Below are positions 23,126-31,684 of a stretch of 64,000 nucleotides of DNA, piece by piece; position 1 is the stretch's first letter, and every line of letters begins with the position of its first letter. The stretch is taken from positions 30,952-94,951 of the forward strand of contig SFFI01000008.1 in NCBI GenBank assembly GCA_004556925.1. Direction: 5' to 3'. Source of the DNA: Clostridiales bacterium (GTDB lineage: Bacteria; Bacillota; Clostridia; Saccharofermentanales; DTU023). Position numbers and translations under genes: made by a program. The notes under the pieces were generated by a model that was not told the DNA's origin, made no database searches, and saw nothing but the letters and a program-made list of their open reading frames with translations.

Positions 23126-24340
23126 ATGGAAAGCAAAACATACGCCCTAACCCAGGCAAAAATCTTAACCATAGCCAACGGCATTATTGATAATGGTAGC
23201 ATCCTCATTAAGGACGGCAAGATTGCTGGCCTTGGTGCTCAGCTTGACCTGCCCGCTGGCACGGAGACGATTGATTTAGCTGGCCACTGGGTGACCCCTG
23301 GCCTGATTGATCCCCATACGCATATTTCTAACTTCCCCGAACCCCGTATGATGGGGGCCCGGTCTGCCTACGATGGCAATGAGATGACCAAGCCTGTCGT
23401 ACCCGCCACCCGGGCCCGGGATGCCCTCAACCCCTTTGACCCCGCGATCAAGAAGGTCCGGAATGCTGGTTTTACTACTGTCTGTACCCTGCCCGGCTCT
23501 GGCAACCTTATTGGTGGCACCGGTGTCGTCTATAAATTGCGGGGACGTTCAGCCGAAGAGATGATGATCCCGGGTAAGGAGCAGATGAAGTTTGCCCTAG
23601 GCGAAAATCCCAAGAGTAATTATGCTGAACGCAACATGATTTACACCCGGATGGGCAATGCCGCCCAGTTGCGGGAAGCCCTTTATAACGCGGTCGTATA
23701 CAAGGAAAAGAAGGAAGATGCCGCTAAGCGGGGCGATTATTTTGCCAAGGACTTCAGCATGGAAGCCCTGGTACCAGTGGTCTCCGGAGACATGTTCTGC
23801 CGCATCCACTCCCACCGGTCGGACGACATTTTAACTGCGGTCGCCATTGGCGAAGAGTTCGGACTGAAATTTAGTATTGAGCACTGCACCGAAGGCTACA
23901 AAATCAAGGATATCTTGGCCGCCAAAGCGGTTAAGGCTGTAGTCGGCCCCATGCTCATGGAACCCTACAAGCAAGAGATTTGGGAGCTCCGTCTGGAGAA
24001 TGCCGGTGAACTGGTAGCAGCCGGCGTGGAAATTTGCCTCACAGCCGATACCTCCTCCCATACCTGCTATCTGCCCCAGCAAGCCGGTACCCTGACCGCC
24101 TATGGTCTGAACCATGACTATGCCTTAAAGGCCATAACCCTGAATCCTGCTAAACTCTTGGGCATTGACGATCAGGTGGGCAGCCTAGAAGTTGGCAAAG
24201 ACGCCGATATCGCCGTTTTTGACGGAGACCCCCTCCTCAATACAACCCGCTGCCAGATGACCATCATCGACGGCAAAATTTACTTTGATCGGGCGCAAGA
24301 CTCCCTTTTGGAGTTAGACTATACAGCTTTTCAGGAATAA
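23126..24340 (+). CDS. Metal-dependent amidohydrolase (imidazolonepropionase-like)
   Basis: 404 residues with the amidohydrolase plan: an N-terminal beta-sandwich part, the metal-binding DPHTHI at about residue 62-67, further ligands in CRIHSHRSDD and FSIEHCTEG, an Asp in LTADTSSHT, and the C-terminal sandwich LLGIDDQVGSLEVGKDADIAVFDGDP. The GDGxxVNPGxTVGVG-like and chlorinase signatures are absent, and the substrate cannot be told from sequence; it may be a cyclic amide, dipeptide or imide. The start has AAGGAGAG upstream. Single gene with its own terminator, divergent from the SPFH cluster. Confidence 0.85.
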   Translation: MESKTYALTQAKILTIANGIIDNGSILIKDGKIAGLGAQLDLPAGTETIDLAGHWVTPGLIDPHTHISNFPEPRMMGARSAYDGNEMTKPVVPATRARDALNPFDPAIKKVRNAGFTTVCTLPGSGNLIGGTGVVYKLRGRSAEEMMIPGKEQMKFALGENPKSNYAERNMIYTRMGNAAQLREALYNAVVYKEKKEDAAKRGDYFAKDFSMEALVPVVSGDMFCRIHSHRSDDILTAVAIGEEFGLKFSIEHCTEGYKIKDILAAKAVKAVVGPMLMEPYKQEIWELRLENAGELVAAGVEICLTADTSSHTCYLPQQAGTLTAYGLNHDYALKAITLNPAKLLGIDDQVGSLEVGKDADIAVFDGDPLLNTTRCQMTIIDGKIYFDRAQDSLLELDYTAFQE

Positions 24341-24401
24341 AGCGTTCTAAGTCCGAGGATTTCTAGCAAGAGTTCTTCTTTCACAGATCCAGCAATAGAT
24401 G

Positions 24402-24442
24402 AAGCCCACCAAGACCCTGGCCTTGGTGGGCTTTGCACATTT
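24402..24442 (+). terminator. Terminator of the amidohydrolase gene
   Basis: A perfect 12-bp stem AAGCCCACCAAG (24402-24413) with CTTGGTGGGCTT (24422-24433) and an 8-base loop, followed by TGCACATTT. It lies 60 bases after the stop. Confidence 0.75.
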
Positions 24443-24508
24443 CATGCGAGGGGCAGTATTCTTACAAGGGCCTCGTGGGAAACCGTTTCTGTTTAGGGGG
24501 ACTTCTGC

Positions 24509-25330
24509 TTAATAGGACGCTTGTAAGATGAACTGATCTAAGGCGTAGGCGACCCCATTTTCCTCGTTGGTCAGGGTGATAAAATCGGCGGCCTCTTTGA
24601 CCTCGGGGCTGGCATTGCCCATGGCCACGCCCAGGCCGGCATAGGTCAACATGGAGAGGTCATTGGCGGCATCGCCGAAGGAGATCATAGCCTCTGCGGG
24701 GATATCTAATCGCTTGCCTATCTTGGCCAGGGCCAAGCCTTTTGATGTGTCTTGATGGAAGAATTCCAGGAAATGCGTGCCCGACTTGCAGATGGTGGTC
24801 TGGGGCCAAAGGTCTCTGGCGCCTAGTAAAGTTTCTTCAAAATCTTCAATGCGGTCGGGGTCATCATACCAGAAAATTTTGCTTAGGCCCTGGTCAATAA
24901 TCTGGTCAAAGTCTGTGGAATGCTTGAGTACGATGGCAGGCACGTTAGAGAAGCTTTCATATTCCTCTACCCGCTTGTTATAGACATTGGTGTAGAGCTG
25001 GTGCTGGGACCAGAGGCACATGGTCGTTTCCCAATCCAGGCCGTGCGCCACAAGGGCTTTGGCGTCACTATTCGCCATAAGATCCTGGCTAAAGATTTGG
25101 CCTGTCTGAATATCTGCCACCATGGCTCCGTTGTAGCTGATAGCCAGGCCTTGGACGCCGATCTGGGGCTGGTATTTCTTGATGCCTTGGAAGGCCCTGC
25201 CGCTGGCCAAAACGACCACCACGCCAGCCTCCTGTAGCTTTTGGATGGCAGCGATATTCTCTGGTGATATTTTCTTCTGGTCATCTAAAAGCGTGCCGTC
25301 TAAATCAATTGCAACTAATTTATACTTCAT
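24509..25330 (-). CDS. Cof-type HAD-superfamily phosphatase
   Basis: 273 residues. The four HAD motifs are visible: the nucleophile in LVAIDLDGTLLDD at the N-terminus, VVLASGR (motif II), a Lys in SKGLALAKIG (motif III) and SFGDAANDLSMLTYAGLGVAMGN (motif IV). The cap is the large type typical of Cof/YidA/YkrA proteins, which dephosphorylate sugar phosphates or cofactor intermediates. The substrate is unknown. The ATG at 25330 is chosen because it begins right at the beta strand MKYKLVAIDLDG and follows GAGGAG by 11 bases; a frame 19 codons longer exists. It may be cotranscribed from galM through the 25.5-26.0 kb repeat array. Confidence 0.88.
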   Translation of the reverse strand: MKYKLVAIDLDGTLLDDQKKISPENIAAIQKLQEAGVVVVLASGRAFQGIKKYQPQIGVQGLAISYNGAMVADIQTGQIFSQDLMANSDAKALVAHGLDWETTMCLWSQHQLYTNVYNKRVEEYESFSNVPAIVLKHSTDFDQIIDQGLSKIFWYDDPDRIEDFEETLLGARDLWPQTTICKSGTHFLEFFHQDTSKGLALAKIGKRLDIPAEAMISFGDAANDLSMLTYAGLGVAMGNASPEVKEAADFITLTNEENGVAYALDQFILQASY

Positions 25331-25489
25331 CTGGGAAATTTCTCCTCTTTTCTTGGTCAAGTTTCTTGGCCAATTTCTATTGCTCACTTAGCCATGTGCA
25401 CTTTTGTCTATACCGTTCTTAACTAATTTCTATCTCATTCTCATCTATCTCTTAATAACGCTCTTTATGCTAGCAAAATTTCTTGGCCT

Positions 25490-26032
25490 GTGGTGGCAAA
25501 GTTCAAAAATAGTAATTTGCCGCCAAGGGGCGAGCCGAGCGAAAATATTATTTTGGCGGCAAAGTGCTGAAAAAGGAATTACCCGCCAACGGCAGATCAT
25601 GTGGCTGAAAAAGTATTGGTGGCAAACTCGCCAAAGCATCACTTTGCCACCAATGGCCAGGCGAGCGGAAATATTATTTTGGCGGCAAAGTGCTGAAAAG
25701 GGAATTACCCGCCAACGGCAGACCAGGCGGCAGAAAATATATTGGTGGCAAATTCACCAAAACATCAAATTGCCGCCAAGGGGCGAGCCGAGCGAAAATA
25801 TTATTTTGGTGGCAAAGTGCTGAAAAGGGAATTACCCGCCAATGGCAGACTCGGTGGCTGAAAAAGTATTGGTGGCAAACTCGCCAAAGCATCACTTTGC
25901 CACCAAGGGGCCAGGCGAGCGGAAATATTATTTTGGCGGCAAAGTGCTGAAAAGGGAATTACCCGCCAACGGCAGACCAGGCGGCAGAAAAAGCATTGGC
26001 GGCAAATCAGCAAAATGCCATTTTGCCGCCAA
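25490..26032. repeat. Array of nine quasi-palindromes with 63-bp period (126-bp higher-order repeat)
   Basis: Nine 37-38 bp units of form TTGGYGGCAAA - core - TTTGCCRCCAA start at 25490, 25553, 25616, 25679, 25742, 25806, 25869, 25933 and 25996: steps 63,63,63,63,64,63,64,63. Odd units have 11-bp arms; even units share the core GTGCTGAAAA and end in TTACCCGCCAA, with 7-bp arms. The ~26 bp intervals also alternate between two types, so the higher-order period is 126-127 bp. Open frames run through it on both strands because 126 is a multiple of three, but one-base steps break them, so it is not read as coding. The array ends 22 bases before the galM stop. Confidence 0.9.
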
Positions 26033-26053
26033 TGGCCTGGAGAAACAAAAATC

Positions 26054-27475
26054 TTAAGAGGCAAAATAAAAGCGGTAGACGGTTTCTTGTTGATAAATTT
26101 GGCCGGGTTCCAGCCTGATAGAAGGGAAGTCAGGTAGATTTACAGCATTGGGCCAGGCCTGGCATTCCAGGCAAACCGCTGAGTGAGGCGGATAGGGTGT
26201 GGGCTGGCCATCTTTGCCGGGCTTGCCCAGGGTATCCAGGTAGTTGGCCGTATACACCTGCAGGCCGGGGAAGGTGGTCAGCACCTCCATGCGGAGGTCG
26301 TCACAAGCCAGACAGGCGACTTTTTGCAAGGAGTGGTGGGCCTCCTGGCTCAGGATATAGTTATGGTCCAAACCGCGGGTCACTGTGAGATGGGGGTCTG
26401 GTTGATCCACCGGGTAGAGCCGGGTGCCAGTGGGGGAGGGCTGACCGGGTTTGCTCTCCAGCCCTGGCTGGTCAAGCCCTACTGGACTTTCGCTGGCAAC
26501 TTTCCCTAGGCCGTGTCTGAGGAGCAGGCCAAGGTCCTCGCCCTGGCGGAGGTCTAAAACTGTGCCTTCTAGAGGGCAAATATCTCCTGTGGCTATGAGG
26601 TCATCCGTAAAATTGGTATAGGAGTCAGCGGAAATCTGCAATTTCTGCCCCAGCAAATTGCCTTGCTCATGTCCCTGCAGGTTAAAGTAGGCGTGTTGGG
26701 TGAGACTACAGACGGTGGGGGCGGAGCAAGTGGCTTGGTAGCGGATACGGAGGTCTATGCAAGATCCAGAGGTGGCCAGCCCCTCTTTGCCTTGCGCGCA
26801 ATCTGCTTGTCCTGCTAGGTCCGGGTCTAGGCTTAGGGCTGCCAGGTCCGGAGTTGCTGGGTCCGCGTCTAGGTTTAGGACGGCCAGGTCCGGAGTTGCT
26901 AGGTCCGTGCCTAGGTTTAGAGCAGTTATGTCTGGCTTCTCTAGGCTATAGGTGACAAGGACTTCTAAATCTCCAGGGAAGCCAGCATCGCCGTCTGGAG
27001 AAAGCAGGCGGAAAGTCAGCCAATTGCGCGTTGCGTCTTGGCCTTCCTCAGCTAATTCCCAGATCTCTCGATGAAAGCCAGGTTTTCCTCCGTGCAGGCA
27101 GGTCGTTCCGGCATTGGCGGAGAGGGGATAGGTGTGGCCGTCGATGTCCAGCAAAGGGTAGCCTTCCGGCCCCGCAGGAATCCGGCCTGCGACACGGCCG
27201 ATGAGGCCGCCCAGATTGCCTTCTTGGACGAGGTAATCTTGGGGTTTGCTAAAGCCCAGGATGATATCTCGTTGCCCGGAGGCTAGCGGGAGGGTCAAGC
27301 ACATAATTGTAGCCCCCAGATTGGTGAGGTGGAGTTCCGCACAATTCGCGCAATCTGCGCAATCTGAACTATCTGCACCACTCTGGCCGGGATCGTCGCT
27401 AAAAGTTTGTGTGAGGAAATATTCCTGGATGGGTGGGAGGGAGGTTTGGCTTGTCTCACTATTGATGTTTTGCAT
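26054..27475 (-). CDS. galM: Aldose 1-epimerase (galactose mutarotase) with repetitive insertion
   Basis: Interconverts alpha- and beta-galactose. Family features: GATIMCLTLP, NLGGLIGRVAGRI (the G-R-x-x-x-R block), TCLHGGKPGFHREIW (first catalytic His), LTQHAYFNLQGH (second His), GLDHNYIL and the C-terminal VCLECQAWPNAVN with the catalytic Glu. At 473 residues it is about 120 longer than usual. One excess segment (about residues 181-222) is three 14-residue repeats of the type PDLAVLNLDADPAT; another is a Gly/Pro/Ser-rich loop near residue 340. Both should sit on surface loops. It starts eight bases after the galK stop, so the two are cotranscribed. The stop lies against the 63-bp repeat array. 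Confidence 0.9.
   Translation of the reverse strand: MQNINSETSQTSLPPIQEYFLTQTFSDDPGQSGADSSDCADCANCAELHLTNLGATIMCLTLPLASGQRDIILGFSKPQDYLVQEGNLGGLIGRVAGRIPAGPEGYPLLDIDGHTYPLSANAGTTCLHGGKPGFHREIWELAEEGQDATRNWLTFRLLSPDGDAGFPGDLEVLVTYSLEKPDITALNLGTDLATPDLAVLNLDADPATPDLAALSLDPDLAGQADCAQGKEGLATSGSCIDLRIRYQATCSAPTVCSLTQHAYFNLQGHEQGNLLGQKLQISADSYTNFTDDLIATGDICPLEGTVLDLRQGEDLGLLLRHGLGKVASESPVGLDQPGLESKPGQPSPTGTRLYPVDQPDPHLTVTRGLDHNYILSQEAHHSLQKVACLACDDLRMEVLTTFPGLQVYTANYLDTLGKPGKDGQPTPYPPHSAVCLECQAWPNAVNLPDFPSIRLEPGQIYQQETVYRFYFAS
26810..26935 (-). repeat. Three 42-bp tandem repeats inside galM
   Basis: Three consecutive 42-base units encode PDITALNLGTDLAT, PDLAVLNLDADPAT and PDLAALSLDPDLAG. They interrupt a beta-sandwich protein between two conserved blocks. 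Confidence 0.85.
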
Positions 27476-27483
27476 ACGGTTAC

Positions 27484-28914
27484 CTATACATGAGCGGGGT
27501 CCAGGCAGACAGCCCCTAGGTCGCGAATGGCCAAGGCGTGGCAGGCGCCTTGCCCGAAAACCTCTTCCATTTCCTGCTTAAAACGCGGGTAGAGAGCGTA
27601 GGGGACCAGGGCCTGGATGGTGCCGCCGAAGCCGCCCCCGTGGACCCGGCAGGCGCCCCTGCCGGCCAAGCTATGTTCTGCCAAAGCGAGGGCCAGGCCC
27701 ATGTCCTGTGCCTGTACGGCCCCGCTGGGATAGATGTTTTGCAGGTACATATAGGAGGACCGGCCAGAAGCGTTAACTAGGGCCAAATACGTATCAATAT
27801 CTCCCTGGTCCAGCGCGGCTTTAGCCTGGTCAACCCTTTGACATTCGGTGTAATAGTGCAGGGCCCGCAGTAAGGCACGGTCGGACACCTGCTTATGTAG
27901 GCTGGGCAAGGAGGCGAAAAAGTCCTCGGGGGCTACCTGGCTCAAGATGTCCTGGCCGAAGGCTTGGGCAACCTTGCCCATCTCTGCGGTGATAGCGGCG
28001 TATTCCCCCGAGAGTTTGGCGTGGTCGGACTTGGAGTCCATAAGGACCAATTGATAACCAGCCTGGGTGAGGGGGAAGGCGTGCTTTTCCACCTGGGGTG
28101 AGGGGGTGGAGAAATCTACGTAAACAGCACCTCCCTCTGCGGAAGCCAATTGGTCCATGAGGCCGGAGGGTTTGCCGAAGTAAACATTTTCTGCATATTG
28201 TCCGACCTTCGCGAGTGCCAGGGGGTCCAGTTGGGGCCAGCCCCAAAGTGTGGCCATAAGTTTGGCCAGGCAGACTTCAAAGGCGGCAGAAGAGGAAATA
28301 CCAGATCCCGTTTTCACCTGGGATTCTGTAGCAATATCTAAGCCCTGGAGTTGGAGCTCAGGGCATAAGGCCTTTGGACCTCTCGGCTTGTTGCCTGCCC
28401 ATGCACTGTACAGGGGGAATTGGCTTAGCCCCTTTAAATTGCCCTCCCAGGCCAGCTTGGCAAGACCAGCCGCAATACCCCGCACCAGGCCGCGAGAGTT
28501 GCCGCTTTCTGGGCCTTGGGGATGCAGATTGTCTAGCAGAATGGCACTCAGTGGCCAACCCTGCGAGGCCAGGCGGATCTGGGGAGGGTTGGATTCCTGG
28601 TTAAAGCCCGCTACGGCCAGGATATCCCGATTGACTGCAGCAGCAAGGATTTTACCGCCCTGGTGGTCGGTATGATTACCTAAGAGCTCAGTCCGGCCCG
28701 GGGCGGAGAAAATGGCGACCTGCCTTTGACCTGTGGGGTCAAATTCGCGGCGATAGGTAGCGAGCAGCTTGGCCAGACGCTGGCGGGCAGGCTGTATATC
28801 CTGATCCGGGGCCAGGCAGGCTAGGTCCCGGAGGATGGGGTCCAGCTGGCCTTGGGCCAGCTTGGCTTCCCAGGTCTTTAGAGCTAATAAAGTAGAACAG
28901 GTCTTGGTCGTCAT
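27484..28914 (-). CDS. galK: Galactokinase
   Basis: Phosphorylates galactose at C1 with ATP. The GHMP-kinase motifs are clear: the galactokinase signature SAPGRTELLGNHTDHQGG, the ATP loop VKTGSGISSSAAFEV, and the third motif GRGACRVHGGGFGGTIQ. At 476 residues it carries an N-terminal helical extension of about 65 residues ahead of the usual FSAPGR region, and a few loop insertions. The ATG at 28914 is chosen since GGAGG lies seven bases before it; an in-frame TTG is two codons earlier. It precedes galM and follows the Mgl importer on the same strand with a terminator between. No galT or galE is in the window. Confidence 0.92.
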   Translation of the reverse strand: MTTKTCSTLLALKTWEAKLAQGQLDPILRDLACLAPDQDIQPARQRLAKLLATYRREFDPTGQRQVAIFSAPGRTELLGNHTDHQGGKILAAAVNRDILAVAGFNQESNPPQIRLASQGWPLSAILLDNLHPQGPESGNSRGLVRGIAAGLAKLAWEGNLKGLSQFPLYSAWAGNKPRGPKALCPELQLQGLDIATESQVKTGSGISSSAAFEVCLAKLMATLWGWPQLDPLALAKVGQYAENVYFGKPSGLMDQLASAEGGAVYVDFSTPSPQVEKHAFPLTQAGYQLVLMDSKSDHAKLSGEYAAITAEMGKVAQAFGQDILSQVAPEDFFASLPSLHKQVSDRALLRALHYYTECQRVDQAKAALDQGDIDTYLALVNASGRSSYMYLQNIYPSGAVQAQDMGLALALAEHSLAGRGACRVHGGGFGGTIQALVPYALYPRFKQEMEEVFGQGACHALAIRDLGAVCLDPAHV

Positions 28915-28971
28915 AGGCAAACCTCCATGCAGTTGCTCAGACTCATGATCAGATTCAGTATAAATGATAAA

Positions 28972-29010
28972 GGATGGCGATCCTGCTTGGCCAAGCCAGG
29001 ACCGCCATCC
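28972..29010 (-). terminator. Terminator of the mgl operon
   Basis: GGATGGCG (28972-28979) pairs with CGCCATCC (29003-29010), extended inward by TCCTG/CAGGA; on minus it is followed by TTTATCATTT. It separates mglC from galK. Confidence 0.75.
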
Positions 29011-29044
29011 CTCTGCTTACGCTTAGGACATGAAACTTGTCAGC

Positions 29045-30097
29045 TTAGCGTTTGACTAAATATTTTCTCATATCGAGGGCACAGGCAACCAGGATGATGC
29101 CGCCCTTAATGGCGTATTGGAGCTGCTGGTCCATGCCGACCATGGGCAGGGCGACGAAGATCAGGCGGAGGAGGAGAACCCCGATAATGACACCGGAAAT
29201 CTTACCGATACCGCCGACAAAGGAAACACCGCCAATAACGCAGGCCGCAATGGCGTCCAGCTCGTAGTTGAAACCAGTATTAGGGGTGTTGGAGGCGATA
29301 CGGGCCGCTTCAATAAAGCCCGTGTAACCATACATGGCACCAGCCAGGGCGAATACAGCCACTGTGGTAAGGCCGACATTGATACCGGATACCCGGGCGG
29401 CTTCTTCGTTGGAACCCAGGGCAAACATGTTTTTGCCAAAGACGGTCTTGTTCCAGATAAACCACATGAGGATAGCAAGCAGGATGGAGTACCAAACATA
29501 GTTGGGGATGCCGATCCCCTTGCCAATGGGGAGTTTCACAAGAGAACCCGCGACAAATTCCCGGTAACCATTGTCCAGGCCAGAGATGGACTGACCGCGA
29601 GATTCCCCTAATTGGACATAGCGGAGAAGCACGGTATAGAGAATAAGTTGGGTGGCTAGGGTCACGATAAAGGGGTGGAGCTTGAACTTAGCAACCCAGA
29701 AGCCGTTGAAGACGCCAATGGCAGCGCCAATCAGTACCGATATAATAAGGACCAGCCAGATGGGCAGGGGCTTGAGGTTGGGCCACATTTTACCGGGAGC
29801 ATCTACAGCTTGTAGCAGAGAGGCTGCCACACAGGCCGTAAGCCCTACAGCACGGCCAGCGGAAAGGTCTGTACCTGTGAGCACAATACAGCCGGCGATA
29901 CCTAGGGCAACGGGTAAATAAGCTGCTGTCAGGGAGAGCAGATTAACCAAGGACGCGGGTTGCAGAAAGTTGCGGTTAGTGACAGCCACGTAAACCACCA
30001 GGATCAGCATGATGATGATCAAGGCGTTGTTGATGAGCAAGTTGATAATACGCTTGCTGTCAAAGGACTGTTTCTTTAAATCTGTGGATGAATTCAT
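29045..30097 (-). CDS. mglC: Galactose/methyl-galactoside ABC transporter permease
   Basis: Channel subunit of a sugar importer of the MglC/RbsC family, 350 residues and about ten membrane helices. Typical blocks are GIVLTGTDLSAGRAVGLTAC (as AGCIVLTGTDLSAG), PFIVTLATQLI, ALGSNEEAARVSGI and CVIGGVSFVGGIGKISGVIIG. The N-terminal cytoplasmic tail (about 22 residues) is polar. The start has GGGAG six bases upstream. It follows mglA by ten bases and ends the operon. Confidence 0.93.
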   Translation of the reverse strand: MNSSTDLKKQSFDSKRIINLLINNALIIIMLILVVYVAVTNRNFLQPASLVNLLSLTAAYLPVALGIAGCIVLTGTDLSAGRAVGLTACVAASLLQAVDAPGKMWPNLKPLPIWLVLIISVLIGAAIGVFNGFWVAKFKLHPFIVTLATQLILYTVLLRYVQLGESRGQSISGLDNGYREFVAGSLVKLPIGKGIGIPNYVWYSILLAILMWFIWNKTVFGKNMFALGSNEEAARVSGINVGLTTVAVFALAGAMYGYTGFIEAARIASNTPNTGFNYELDAIAACVIGGVSFVGGIGKISGVIIGVLLLRLIFVALPMVGMDQQLQYAIKGGIILVACALDMRKYLVKR

Positions 30098-30107
30098 AAT
30101 CGTCTCC

Positions 30108-31607
30108 CTAAATATACTTTTCAGCTAAGGTCAGGATTTCTTCCTGGCTGGTCTGGCTGGCATCGACTTCTCCGGCCACGTGGCCGTTGGACATGACCAA
30201 GATCCGGTCGCAAATGCCTAAGAGTTCAGGCATTTCGGAAGAAACAACCATAACTGCCTTGCCCTCGGAGGCCAGATTGATAATTAATTGATAAATTTCG
30301 TATTTAGCACCGACATCAATGCCGCGGGTAGGCTCGTCCAGGAGCAGGACCTCAGGCTCGGTCAGGAGCCAGCGGCCTAAGAGCACTTTTTGCTGGTTGC
30401 CGCCGGAGAGGGAACGAATGGCCGTGGCCCGGCTGGGAGTCTTGATCCGCAGGGCTTCAATGGACTTATCTGTATCCCGCTCCATGGCCTTGCTATCTAG
30501 GTAGAAGCCGCGCTTCAAATAACTAGAGGTGTGGGCAATGATGGTATTGTCCGTGATATCCCGAATGGCAAAAATACCCGTGGCCCGCCGCTCCTCCGTC
30601 AAGAGGGCAAAGCCGTTCTTAACCGATTCCTGCGGGGTATGGTTGTAGATTTCCTTGCCATGCAGACGGATGGTCCCGCCGCTCCGGGTCATCACGCCGA
30701 AGAGGGTCTCTAAGACCTCCGTGCGGCCGGACCCGTCCAAGCCGGCTACACCTAAAATTTCTCCCTGGCGGAGTTCAAAAGACACGTCTTCCAGGAGATT
30801 ATAGGCGCCGGACATGCCCTGAACTTCCAGGGCAACCTCGCCTGGTGTGTTGGTCTTGTCCGGGAAACGGTGGGTAAGCTCCCGGCCCACCATCAGCTTA
30901 ATAATTTCGCCTACGTTGGTTTGGCCCACAGACTTGGTATCCACCCATTGACCATCCCGCATGACGGTAATTTCATCGGCAATACGGAAAATCTCATCCA
31001 TCTTGTGGGAGATATAGATAATCCCACAGCCCTGGGCTTTGAGGTCGTTAATAATCCGGAAAAGGTGGTCTACCTCGTGCTCAGTAAGGGAGGAGGTAGG
31101 CTCGTCAAAAACAATTAATTTGGCGTTATAAGAAACAGCCTTGGCAATTTCGGCCATCTGGCGTTGGGAAACTGGCAGGCTGGACATAATCTGTTTGGGG
31201 TTAATATGGACACCTAGATCCTTAAATAAGGCTTTAGTATCCTGGGACATTTTGCGTTCGTTGACCATGAGACCGCCCCGGGTGGGGTAACGTCCCAGCC
31301 AGAGATTGTCTTGGACAGACCGGGTTAAGGCCTGGTTAAGCTCCTGGTGTACCATGGCAACACCGTGCTCCATGGCTTCTTTGGGGTTTTGAAAGTTTAC
31401 CTCTTCACCCTCCAGGAGGATGGCCCCTTCATCGGCATGGTAGATGCCAAAGAGACACTTCATCAGGGTTGATTTACCTGCGCCATTCTCACCCATGAGG
31501 GCATGAACGGTACCTGGATAGACTGTAAGATCAACCTTGTCTAATGCTTTGACACCAGGGAAGGCCTTGGAAATGCCTCGCATCTCTAATAGTGGCGTAC
31601 TTGGCAT
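30108..31607 (-). CDS. mglA: Galactose/methyl-galactoside ABC transporter ATPase (two NBDs)
   Basis: 499 residues with two fused nucleotide-binding domains, as in MglA/RbsA. The first has Walker [15 protein letters not shown], a signature of [15 protein letters not shown] and Walker [12 protein letters not shown]. The second lacks a good Walker A ([14 protein letters not shown]) but has [15 protein letters not shown] and [15 protein letters not shown], the usual asymmetry of the family. The ATG at 31607 follows GGAG by seven bases; a GTG one codon earlier is possible. A hairpin with a T tail lies between it and mglB, so it is likely expressed at a lower level than the binding protein. Confidence 0.93.
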   Translation of the reverse strand: MPSTPLLEMRGISKAFPGVKALDKVDLTVYPGTVHALMGENGAGKSTLMKCLFGIYHADEGAILLEGEEVNFQNPKEAMEHGVAMVHQELNQALTRSVQDNLWLGRYPTRGGLMVNERKMSQDTKALFKDLGVHINPKQIMSSLPVSQRQMAEIAKAVSYNAKLIVFDEPTSSLTEHEVDHLFRIINDLKAQGCGIIYISHKMDEIFRIADEITVMRDGQWVDTKSVGQTNVGEIIKLMVGRELTHRFPDKTNTPGEVALEVQGMSGAYNLLEDVSFELRQGEILGVAGLDGSGRTEVLETLFGVMTRSGGTIRLHGKEIYNHTPQESVKNGFALLTEERRATGIFAIRDITDNTIIAHTSSYLKRGFYLDSKAMERDTDKSIEALRIKTPSRATAIRSLSGGNQQKVLLGRWLLTEPEVLLLDEPTRGIDVGAKYEIYQLIINLASEGKAVMVVSSEMPELLGICDRILVMSNGHVAGEVDASQTSQEEILTLAEKYI

Positions 31608-31630
31608 CACACATCTCCTCTCTTTTGAAA

Positions 31631-31660
31631 AAAGGAGCAGGGCACCCGCCCTACTCCTTT
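31631..31660 (-). terminator. Attenuating terminator between mglB and mglA
   Basis: A 13-bp stem with one mismatch (31631-31643 with 31648-31660, loop of 4) is followed on minus by TTTTTTCAAAA (partly within the stem foot). It lies 24 bases after mglB and 24 before mglA, so it should end most transcripts after the binding protein. Confidence 0.75.
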
Positions 31661-31684
31661 AATTCCTACAGCTAACAGCGCAAC

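Noticed and set aside
25490..26032. Coding region: long overlapping open frames on both strands
   Set aside because: Frames stay open on both strands because the higher-order unit (126 bp) is a multiple of three. One-base steps (64 bp) break the frame between copies, and there is no ribosome site or conserved product.
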